This document shows, piece by piece, positions 43,073-50,768 of a stretch of DNA of 64,000 nt. Within the stretch, counting starts at the first letter, position 1; each line of letters begins with the position of its first letter. The notes under the pieces are model-generated. The model was given only the letters and a program-made list of their open reading frames with translations, made no database searches and was not told the DNA's origin. Both the position numbers and the translations under genes were made by a program. Source of the DNA: PRDV01 sp963710865 (GTDB lineage: Bacteria > Babelota > Babeliae > Babelales > Babelaceae); contig CAVQBR010000002.1 in the NCBI GenBank assembly GCA_963710865.1, forward strand, positions 1,612,001 to 1,676,000, read 5' to 3'.

Positions 43073-44707
43073 CTATTTCTTCACGACTCGAAATGCGGCA
43101 ACGCCAGAAGGTCCGATTGTTGCAGGGACAGTGTTAATACTGGCGCCAAGTGACCAGTAGAGAGTATCTTTGTAGGTAGTAGTTCCACCATTAGTTTCAT
43201 TGGCAGTTACGATTGGTGAAATAGCATTAGCATATTCAAACAATTGCTTACCCGTTTTTGCATCAAAGGCGCGTAACATAGCACCAACGAAAGCACCCGT
43301 TCCAGGAGGATTTCTCTCACCTGCAGTATTGTGATATAACACTCCGTTGGCGAGAGTCAAAGCAGTAAAAGTACCTCCGTTTACATCTTGTCTCCATAAG
43401 ATAGCTCCATCACACACTCGGAGGGCAATAATAGCTGTCGCTGGAACAGAAACACTGCCGGTTAGAGGCAAACCAGTTTGACTGTAGATAGCGGCGCAGT
43501 AGATAGTCTTGCCATCTGTACATGCAAAACCTTGAAGTCCTCCAAAAACGCTGCCTGTAGGATTAGGATTGGTGAGTACGCTCTTCCAGATCAATGTTCC
43601 AAGAGCGCGATCCAACGCGTATAAATTACCTTCTTTTGTTCCAACGATAACTGCGTTTCTATCATTTACTGTAACTAGAAAAGGACCGCAGGAAGCATCC
43701 CAGTCTTTGGTCACTCCCACATCGTCCGAGGTAAATTGATAGAACCATACAAGCTCGCCTTGAGGATTAGTTGTACGGTAATTCAATGCAAGTAAACTAT
43801 CGGAAAGAGTACTTGCAGGAGCTTCATAACTTTGACCAGTACCAATAAGAAGAAGGCCAGATTTGGTGTCGACAGCGGGAGTTCCAAATATGCCGCAGCC
43901 TGATGTTCCACCAAAATTTGGCAGATTTGGCGTGGTGCCGAGAGTCGTACGATAGGTCCATAAAATCTGACCTGTACTTGCTCGTAAGGCTACCACACTT
44001 CCCCACTGTGGAGCAGGATTAGACAAATTGCCTCCCGTACAAACAAAAAGAAGGTCTTCATCTTCTACAAGAACTGGTGCAGCAAGAAGCTGCTGTGAAG
44101 GTTCTTGCTGCACATTTGTAGACCAAAGCACCTGCCCATTACGACGATCAAGCGCAGTTACTACCGCAGTAGGAATAGCCTGTCCACCATCGCTAACATA
44201 TAACGCCCGCGTTTTTATTCCAACGTTAGGAAAAAACACCTTTTTATGTCCCACAGCTGGTGTTAGGAAAAAAGCACTTCCAATGTTTGCTGCTTTCCAG
44301 ATTTGGGTACCAGAGTGAGCATCTACAGCATATACAGAAGCTTGCCCAACAGGCAACACTGGATCACCGGGCCCCACCCCTTCTCCAAAGTAGAGCACAC
44401 CATCGGCTGCAGCAACGGGTGCTGAGATATTGAACGTAGTTGGAAAGGTCCACGCTAACTGTAGCTGACCTACATTATCGGTATCTATCGTAACGTTATG
44501 TCCGTGACGATGATTGCACAGGTCCCTTCCAAATGAACACCATCCACTGGTGGCACAATCATTGCACTTAGAATGCTTATCTGAAAGGTGGTGAATTTTG
44601 GATTTGCCGCCACTCCTGAGAATATCATGATCATCTATCCCCCAAGTAAGCGAGTGAGTACACACAGCGGAGCTTAATAATGTTAAGCTTAGTAGTAGAT
44701 GCTTCAT
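43073..44707 (-). CDS. Secreted PQQ-type beta-propeller protein
   Basis: A 544-residue protein starting at the ATG at 44707 (AGGAG 9 nt upstream), with signal peptide MKHLLLSLTLLSSAVCTHS. A His/Cys-rich region (about 30-70, CNDCATSGWC, CNHRHGHN) is followed by about eight propeller blades with the quinoprotein repeat (A.DG.LY, ALDRRNGQVLW, ALDRALGTLIW, AFDAKTGK). It resembles quinoprotein alcohol or polyvinyl-alcohol dehydrogenases, but heme or PQQ ligands cannot be assigned from sequence alone, so oxidoreductase activity is unproven. A frameshifted partial copy is at 41386. Confidence 0.82.
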   Translation of the reverse strand: MKHLLLSLTLLSSAVCTHSLTWGIDDHDILRSGGKSKIHHLSDKHSKCNDCATSGWCSFGRDLCNHRHGHNVTIDTDNVGQLQLAWTFPTTFNISAPVAAADGVLYFGEGVGPGDPVLPVGQASVYAVDAHSGTQIWKAANIGSAFFLTPAVGHKKVFFPNVGIKTRALYVSDGGQAIPTAVVTALDRRNGQVLWSTNVQQEPSQQLLAAPVLVEDEDLLFVCTGGNLSNPAPQWGSVVALRASTGQILWTYRTTLGTTPNLPNFGGTSGCGIFGTPAVDTKSGLLLIGTGQSYEAPASTLSDSLLALNYRTTNPQGELVWFYQFTSDDVGVTKDWDASCGPFLVTVNDRNAVIVGTKEGNLYALDRALGTLIWKSVLTNPNPTGSVFGGLQGFACTDGKTIYCAAIYSQTGLPLTGSVSVPATAIIALRVCDGAILWRQDVNGGTFTALTLANGVLYHNTAGERNPPGTGAFVGAMLRAFDAKTGKQLFEYANAISPIVTANETNGGTTTYKDTLYWSLGASINTVPATIGPSGVAAFRVVKK

Positions 44708-45298
44708 AAGAACAACTCCTAGTTGTAAAAAGGTTTTTGAGGGCATCCATACCCCCCTAAAACCCAGTGTCCTATTTATGAGAATATAAAGTCAATAGTT
44801 AACGAAGAAATCAGGGACTGATTACATATCTCGGTCAGTGAGGTTATCTCGATCATCCGGTAGAAAGTAAACTTACTATCGCTTTCAGAGGTGAAGAAGC
44901 CCTCTAGTAATGGTTACCTTTGTCATAAGAGATTGACCTGAGACATCTGCCACGGTCACGCTGGTGCCCCAGAATGCCTTCACAATTCAAGAGGCCTCAA
45001 CGCAACTCGAGGTTAAAAAATACTCAGAGAAATAGAGGTCAAAATAAGCTCTTTTATAAAGGGCATAAGCTTTTTTGAAGGCTGTTGCAATTTGAAGTGG
45101 ACCATATATCTTTGTCTGGGAATTGTTTTAGTGTTTTAAACGAGAAAGGATTATTTATGATCTGATAGCATAGACGTACGATAAAGATCGGACGAGGAAT
45201 GTTCGTCAATACCGAGAGACTCGACAGTCTGGGTAAATCGCACTGAAATTAGCTCTATATTAAGTATTGAATACTGTAACTTACCAAAAAGGATTTTC
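44708..45298 (+). other. Intergenic region with a ghost copy of the tandem secreted family
   Basis: No intact gene. At 45145-45172 the leader used by the downstream family (AAAGGATT..TTATG) is joined directly to the family's downstream tag (TCTGATAGCATA, also at 48511, shortened at 45983 and 46727). It looks like an array member whose coding part was cleanly deleted. Confidence 0.45.
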
Positions 45299-45982
45299 GT
45301 GAAAATTAACTCACTTTACTCATTTGCTGTTATCATAAGTTTGGCTTGCCCTCTAATCGCACAGGACAATAATTACTATGAACAGGGAAAGAATCTTGGC
45401 AAAAAACTCATTGAGGCTTTTGCACTGCAATTAAAAGGAAACAAGCAAACTCAAGATGACAATACCGCTTTCAAACAATTGACAGAAGAGATGTGTACCA
45501 TCTTCTTCAAGTTAGGTGAGTGGACGTACGATCCAGCGAAGCCAAACGAGTACTACAATCCTAAAGTGCACTTGACTACGTCAGTCGTGTTCAAGCGGCA
45601 TAAAGAATTGAGCAAGGGTATCAACAAAGCATTGCGGTCTGTCAACTTCTCAAAGATGCTTAAATCTGCTGATTCATCCGTAGATAAATTCGCTCGTAAG
45701 CTCTTGGAATTTGAATTTTCAGGTTGCATTCTTCTAACTGCGCTGATCGCAAGTATGCCAGATTACACGGCAAATACCCCAGCCCAAACTAAAAAGTTGC
45801 TGGATTTTTTCTGTAAAGAACTGGGCAAAGGCACTCTGTTTAGACTTTTTCAAGTCTTTCAAGACTTACAAAAACAAAAGGGTGAAATGACTGAGCTGAT
45901 TGGTCTCGTTTTCGGCACTACTTATAGCGCTGCTAGTGATAACTGCTGCGAAGAACTTGGGGAAAGCTCGAGAGCTTCGTAA
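45299..45982 (+). CDS. Tandem secreted family, member 1
   Basis: A 227-residue protein starting with GTG (AAGGA 7 nt upstream, identical leader in all members), signal peptide VKINSLYSFAVIISLACPLIAQ and a helical mature part. The family core is SKMLKSADSSVDKFARKLLEFEF followed by a hydrophobic GC-containing helix (positions about 115-150). It ends with NCCEELGESS. No known domain. Members 1 and 2 are nearly identical over the first 60 residues, which implies recent duplication. Confidence 0.75.
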   Translation: MKINSLYSFAVIISLACPLIAQDNNYYEQGKNLGKKLIEAFALQLKGNKQTQDDNTAFKQLTEEMCTIFFKLGEWTYDPAKPNEYYNPKVHLTTSVVFKRHKELSKGINKALRSVNFSKMLKSADSSVDKFARKLLEFEFSGCILLTALIASMPDYTANTPAQTKKLLDFFCKELGKGTLFRLFQVFQDLQKQKGEMTELIGLVFGTTYSAASDNCCEELGESSRAS

Positions 45983-46002
45983 TCTGATAGCTTAACTAAT
46001 TC

Positions 46003-46040
46003 TCTCTCTGTGCCTCTATTTAACAGTAGGCACAGAGAGA
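46003..46040 (+). terminator. 3' hairpin after array member 1
   Basis: TCTCTCTGTGCCT pairs perfectly with AGGCACAGAGAGA (13 bp). No T-run follows. The same structure with compensating or wobble changes follows member 2. Confidence 0.6.
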
Positions 46041-46111
46041 AGCGTGCGAAGCATTCGTCATTTAAAAACCTTCCCACAATACAATGGGTTTAAACCCAAA
46101 AAGGATTCTTC

Positions 46112-46717
46112 ATGAAAATTAACCTATTTTTCGCGTTTGCTGTTATCATAAGTTTGGCTTGCCCTCTAATCGCACAGGACGATAATTACTATGAGCAGGG
46201 AAAGAATCTTGGCAAAAAACTCATTGAGGCTGTTGCATTGCAATTAAAAGGAAACAAGCAAACTCAAGATGACAATACCGCTTTCGAACAATTGTTCGAA
46301 GAGGTATGCACCATCCTCCGTAAATTAGACTACAATACTCAAGTGCTCTTGAGTACACCAGTCGTCCTCAAACGGCATAAAGAATTGAGCAAAGGTATCA
46401 ACAATGCACTCCGCTCTGTCAACTTCTCAAAGATGCTTAAATCTGCCGATTCATCCGTAGATAAATTCACTCGTAAGCTCCTGGAAGTTCGATTTTCAAA
46501 TTGCATGGCTAAAACAGCGATGGTCGCAATTATGCCAGATTACACGCAAATACCCAGCCCAAACTAAGAAGCGGGCACTCTGTTTAGACTTTTTCAAGTC
46601 TTTCAAGACTTACAAAAACAAAGGGGTGAAATGACTGAGCTAATTGGTCTCCGTTTCGGCGCTACTTATGGCGCTGCTAGTGATAACTGCTGCGAAGAAC
46701 TTGAGGAAAGCTCTTGA
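46112..46717 (+). pseudogene. Tandem secreted family, member 2, interrupted by a stop
   Basis: It starts intact (ATG at 46112, AAGGA leader, signal peptide MKINLFFAFAVIISLACPLIAQ) and follows member 1 closely for about 140 codons. Two one-base deletions and a 31-base deletion relative to member 1 produce TAA at 46565-46567, but the total is 33 bases, so the rest (GTLFRLFQVFQDLQKQRGEM ... NCCEELEESS) continues in the same frame to TGA at 46715. A 151-residue truncated secreted product can still be made. Confidence 0.75.
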
Positions 46718-46744
46718 GCTGCGTAATCTGATAGCTTAAATTAG

Positions 46745-46785
46745 TTCTTTCTGTGCCTCCCCTTTAACGCTAGGCGCAGAGAGAA
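46745..46785 (+). terminator. 3' hairpin after array member 2
   Basis: TTCTTTCTGTGCCT pairs with AGGCGCAGAGAGAA over 14 bp with two G-T pairs. It is homologous to the hairpin at 46003 and keeps pairing despite base changes. Confidence 0.6.
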
Positions 46786-46849
46786 GGTACTAGGTATTTG
46801 TTATTTTAAAAATTTACCACAATAGGTTTATACACATAAAGGATTTTTC

Positions 46850-47959
46850 ATGAAAATTAACTTATTCTACGCGTTTGCTGTTATCGTAAGTTTGGCTTGT
46901 CCTCTAGCTGCGCAAGCTGGTAATTACTATCAACAAGGAATGGATGTTGGCAAAAAACTCAATGAAGCCTTTTCATTGCGATTGAAAGGAAAACAACGAG
47001 ACAACCACGACAATGCTATGTTCGCTCAGTTGGTTGACCAAATTTACACAAATCTGAGTGAATTAGCTTCTCGGTCTCACCGGCCAGCTGAGTATACCGA
47101 GTTCAGCAAGGGGCTGAATTCTGCATTGCGCGCAGCTCACATCTCAAAGATGCTTAAATCTGCTGATTCATCTGTAGACCAGTTTACACGCAATCTCATA
47201 GAGTTTGAATATATAGGCTGTCTTCTCATATCAGCACTTGCTGCAAATGGTCCTGAAATTCGACTAAACGATAACATTAAGAAATACTTAGATTATATTC
47301 AAAGTGAGTTACGTAAAGGTTTCTTCTTTCCAATCTTTGAAGCGGTCGTGGAAAAAATGAAGAAAGAAACTGGTTTAAAGATCGACGCAAACTCTTGCTC
47401 TCTTTGTGATTTACAGAATATCCTTGCTTTCTTGCCCCGAGTTATTTTTCAACTCCCAGCGAAAGCCACTCAGCTCTATAAACTAGGATTAAATCAAGGT
47501 AAAAAGATCGATACGGTTTTTTCTCTGTTGATGAAAGGAAGCAAGGCAAGCAAAAAAGAACAAAGGGTCTTCAATGAATTAGTAGATGACACATTTGCCG
47601 AATGCCAAGCTCCACGCGCCCGCTATTTCAATACTGATCTAGCGCAAAATACGAGAGAGTTAGCTGCAGGCCTCAAAAATGGATTGAACTACGCTCACTT
47701 TTCAAAGAAGCTTACATCAGCAGATCAATCTCTCGGACACTTAGCACGCAAACTTCTCAAGTTTGAGTATTTGGGTTGTGCTCTTGCAGCTGAGCTTTAT
47801 GCAGGAATGCCTGAGATCAAGGCAAATGTACCAGTTGATCAACAAAATAGAATGATGGACGAATTTGTGTATCAAGAACTACGCAAAGGTGTTATCTATC
47901 CAATCTATGAAGCGATAAAATCAGCGGCAATCATAGCATCAGCGATATTGAATAGTTGA
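46850..47959 (+). CDS. Tandem secreted family, member 3, two-domain form
   Basis: A 369-residue protein with the family leader and signal peptide (MKINLFYAFAVIVSLACPLAAQ). The mature part holds two copies of the family domain: residues about 25-180 (SKMLKSADSSVDQFTRNLIEFEYIGC) and about 205-369 (SKKLTSADQSLGHLARKLLKFEYLGC), each ending in YxxELRKGxxxPIxEA. A short linker contains CSLCDL. It is the only intact multi-domain member and may be an internal duplication or fusion. Function unknown; all-helical, exported. Confidence 0.78.
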   Translation: MKINLFYAFAVIVSLACPLAAQAGNYYQQGMDVGKKLNEAFSLRLKGKQRDNHDNAMFAQLVDQIYTNLSELASRSHRPAEYTEFSKGLNSALRAAHISKMLKSADSSVDQFTRNLIEFEYIGCLLISALAANGPEIRLNDNIKKYLDYIQSELRKGFFFPIFEAVVEKMKKETGLKIDANSCSLCDLQNILAFLPRVIFQLPAKATQLYKLGLNQGKKIDTVFSLLMKGSKASKKEQRVFNELVDDTFAECQAPRARYFNTDLAQNTRELAAGLKNGLNYAHFSKKLTSADQSLGHLARKLLKFEYLGCALAAELYAGMPEIKANVPVDQQNRMMDEFVYQELRKGVIYPIYEAIKSAAIIASAILNS

Positions 47960-47971
47960 ACACACATTCAC

Positions 47972-48000
47972 TTGGGCGCTACAATACATGTGGCGCCCAA
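47972..48000 (+). terminator. 3' hairpin after array member 3
   Basis: TTGGGCGCTACA pairs with TGTGGCGCCCAA (12 bp, loop ATACA), 13 nt after the stop. No T-run follows. Confidence 0.6.
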
Positions 48001-48060
48001 ACTCCTTGTAAATAGAGGTGCTTCAGAGAGCGTTGAAAAAGGATCTATTCTTAGTATTTA

Positions 48061-48478
48061 AACCTAAACGACGCTTTTTCGCTGAAGTTAAAGGGAAGAA
48101 AAAGCATCAAGCGTGAAAGAGCAGCTTTCAGTCAATTGGTAGATGCAAAATTCTCACATTCAGAATGCACAACAGTTAAACCAGACAAAATGGTTTGCCT
48201 ATGGACTGCACAAAGCATTAGACCTCTCTTGCTTTTCAAAAATACTTGCATTGGCTGATCCATCCATTAGCCCATTCGCACGCAACCTTTTGAAATTTAA
48301 ATACCTCGGTTGCATTCTTCTAGTGAAGCTTTTGATGGAGATCAAAGGAAACATGGCACTCGATTCTGCAACGAGAGCAAAAGTTCTTGATTCTCATGTA
48401 AGCAAAGACATTTTCTACATGATCTTTTATCATCGAAGTGGCAAAGCGAATTCAACTAAGAAAATCAATCTTGACTGA
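48061..48478 (+). pseudogene. Tandem secreted family, member 4, decayed
   Basis: Remains of the N-terminal domain are readable in shifting frames (LNDAFSLKLKGRKK, then AAFSQLVDAKFS), without start codon or signal peptide. From 48143 a 111-codon frame continues with SKILALADPSISPFARNLLKF and YLGCILL, the family core. A leader-like AAAAAGGAT sits at about 48037. It most resembles member 3. Confidence 0.7.
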
Positions 48479-48530
48479 AATGGCTTTGTTACCGAAGATA
48501 ACCTGAGTAGTCTGATAGCATAAGCGACAT

Positions 48531-48567
48531 ATCTCGTCGGCTCTTGGAGGGAACGACGAGATTTTTA
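48531..48567 (+). terminator. Rho-independent terminator closing the array
   Basis: ATCTCGTCG pairs with CGACGAGAT and runs into TTTTATT. It follows the TCTGATAGCATA tag of the decayed member 4. Confidence 0.75.
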
Positions 48568-48738
48568 TTGCCATTTCCTTTTTGATACTTTTTCGACTCC
48601 AGTCCAGCCTTCACGGTTCATCACCCAGGATGTCCTGACCGTATCATAATTAGCCTCCTGCTCCACTCTTAAAACGCTACCCGATGCGCAATTTCTTGAC
48701 AGCGCAAGCAAATTTCGTTGACCGTTTTCAGCTGAAAC

Positions 48739-50334
48739 TTATGAGTTTGACTCAAGCTGCGGCAGCTCTCTTGTCTGATAATCTACCGTAAGATGTTGGT
48801 TGGTTCGTTGGATTGCTAGGCCAACGAGTGTTATCTTTTTGCCTGCCAAGAGGTATTTTTCGTAATACTTTCGCTCTTCTATCTGAAGCAACGCTGCTTC
48901 AGCACTCGCATTAAATTTGAGTTCAAAAATGAAGATGTGAGTTTTAGTCTGAAGAACCACATCGATTCGCCCCTTGTCGGTTGATACTTCCGATTCAGCT
49001 TCAATTTTTAGGAGGGTGCAAATTTGCTGAAAGAGCGAATGATAATATTTCTCCTGCGGAATATGTAATTGATGGGGTATATTGGCAAATACTGTTGATA
49101 AAGTTGAACAAAACGCTGGGATATCATGCCGGTTCAGGGCACTGATAAACTGAGAGATAAGCGTATTTATTTCTTGGTAGGAAGTGCGAGCAAGAGCAGC
49201 AAGCATGAATTTTTTCAACGACTCAGCTACTTCGAGATTTGGATAGCGCAGGGTATAAAGATCGATACTTTGGCCATTTTCGTTGATGCGGCGATGGTGT
49301 GCTATGGTAAGATAACCAGTTTGGAACAAAATCGGGATGAGAGGTTCCTCACCTATTTCAAAGGGTCCGAGAGAGATAGACGTTAATTCCACCTCCTTAA
49401 AATCTTCTAATTTTTCGTAATGTTTTTTGAGGAGCGAAATGAGGAATGATGGTGCACCTGTTTCAATCCAGTAGTTAGCAAATCTCTGCTTATGCAGACA
49501 ATAGAGAACTGAGAGTGGATTATATACATACACAGGCTTTTCTGAGAATCGGTATCCATCGTAGCACTCTTTGAGTCGCTGATTTGTTTTTTCATGCGAT
49601 AGTTTTTCTTTTTGTGCGAGGTTCTGTATCTCGCCCATAAAGTAGCTCTGAATTTCTTCCTCGGTATAGCCAAGAAGGCACGCAGCTCGCTCATCTAAGG
49701 AGATATCGTTCAGATTGTTCATCCCAGAAAAGATCGACGTCTTAGAAAATTTCGTAACCCCGGTAATAAACAGAAACTTAATATGAGCGTCCAGCCCTTT
49801 TATCGCGCTATAGAATGAACATAATACTGCGTGATTTTCCAAAGCAATTTCTTTGTTTTCGATATTATTAACGATCGGATAATCATATTCATCGATAAGA
49901 AGAACAACTTTATTTTTTTTAGAAAGGGTTGAGAGTAATAGTTCCAGTTGCCCACCCAGGTGGGATGCCTTGAGGACTGAAAAACCGTGATTATTTGCTA
50001 CCAATTCCATCTTCCAGGACAAACCCTCTTTAAGGTCAGCTCCATTGTTGGTCGGCATCGTAGACAAATCAAGATGAATAACTGGGTGTGCCGGCCATGT
50101 GTAGGAAGTATTTGCGTCAATCCACAAATCTCTAAAAAGCTCCCGGTTGCCCTGAAAAAGCTCGAGCAGGGTTGAAACAAGCAAAGACTTACCAAAGCGT
50201 CGCGGTCTGGAAAGAAAGTAGAGTCTTCCACCAGTAATGAGATCGTAAATATAGCGGGTTTTATCAACGTAGATATAGTCTTCGCTTCGTAATGTTTCGA
50301 AAGAACTGATGTCTATGGGAAGTTTCTTAAACAT
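48739..50334 (-). CDS. AAA-ATPase-like protein with PD-(D/E)XK nuclease domain
   Basis: A 531-residue cytoplasmic protein of the same class as those at 27239 and 62008 but more distant. Walker A RPRRFGKS (near 43-50), Walker B VVLLIDEYDYP, a GMNNLNDISLD block, and a C-terminal nuclease core with GRIDVVLQ and FIFELKF (D ... ExK). Start MFKKLPIDISSFETLRSED matches the family's KxLPIGIxxFxxL opening. Complete length. Biological role of the family is not settled. Confidence 0.88.
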   Translation of the reverse strand: MFKKLPIDISSFETLRSEDYIYVDKTRYIYDLITGGRLYFLSRPRRFGKSLLVSTLLELFQGNRELFRDLWIDANTSYTWPAHPVIHLDLSTMPTNNGADLKEGLSWKMELVANNHGFSVLKASHLGGQLELLLSTLSKKNKVVLLIDEYDYPIVNNIENKEIALENHAVLCSFYSAIKGLDAHIKFLFITGVTKFSKTSIFSGMNNLNDISLDERAACLLGYTEEEIQSYFMGEIQNLAQKEKLSHEKTNQRLKECYDGYRFSEKPVYVYNPLSVLYCLHKQRFANYWIETGAPSFLISLLKKHYEKLEDFKEVELTSISLGPFEIGEEPLIPILFQTGYLTIAHHRRINENGQSIDLYTLRYPNLEVAESLKKFMLAALARTSYQEINTLISQFISALNRHDIPAFCSTLSTVFANIPHQLHIPQEKYYHSLFQQICTLLKIEAESEVSTDKGRIDVVLQTKTHIFIFELKFNASAEAALLQIEERKYYEKYLLAGKKITLVGLAIQRTNQHLTVDYQTRELPQLESNS

Positions 50335-50440
50335 AGTTTATTAAATCCTGATAAGTGAATACAACGTGAGTGTACAAGACTTTGGGGGCATAAGCAAATT
50401 TTGCGGCTAGAATGAGTGTGATTAAGAGTGTTGCCTATTG

Positions 50441-50525
50441 GATTGAGATTTTCAACTCACAGTTTAATGAGATTCATTCGTATGCTATTGCCCAAATTGC
50501 GGCAAAAGACCAAGAGGTGAGGCCT
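50441..50525 (+). pseudogene. Relic of the DUF4143-type ATPase C-terminus
   Basis: DNA here aligns with the last part of the intact gene (57650-57741): ATTCATTCGTA, ATTGC(C/T)CAAATTGC(G/C)GCAAAAGA and GAGGT(G/A)AGGC are shared. Two 9-base deletions separate them. Nothing else of the gene is left. Confidence 0.65.
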
Positions 50526-50718
50526 CATTACTAGGTTAGTAAGGTTAATCCGTATAAAGAGTCTGCTTCCACTAAGGCATTTTCACCAAACTCTTTTTTT
50601 AGCAGTAGCAGACAGAATTAAGCTCATGCAGCTAAGGCGAGAATATCGGCCCATTTTAAATCAAATGGGTTTCGTACCAGTCTGATTGCATATTTTGGTA
50701 ATTGTCGTTTGCAGATGC

Positions 50719-50759
50719 ATCTCTTCGTGCCCTACAATTGAGCACGAAGAGATTTTTTT
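50719..50759 (+). terminator. Rho-independent terminator, perfect 12-bp stem
   Basis: ATCTCTTCGTGC pairs with GCACGAAGAGAT, followed by seven T's on the plus strand. It lies 9 nt beyond the stop of the minus-strand giant ankyrin gene; by orientation it fits the dead plus-strand ATPase relic at 50441. The rest of 50335-50768 holds no gene. Confidence 0.75.
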
Positions 50760-50768
50760 GCTGTACGG

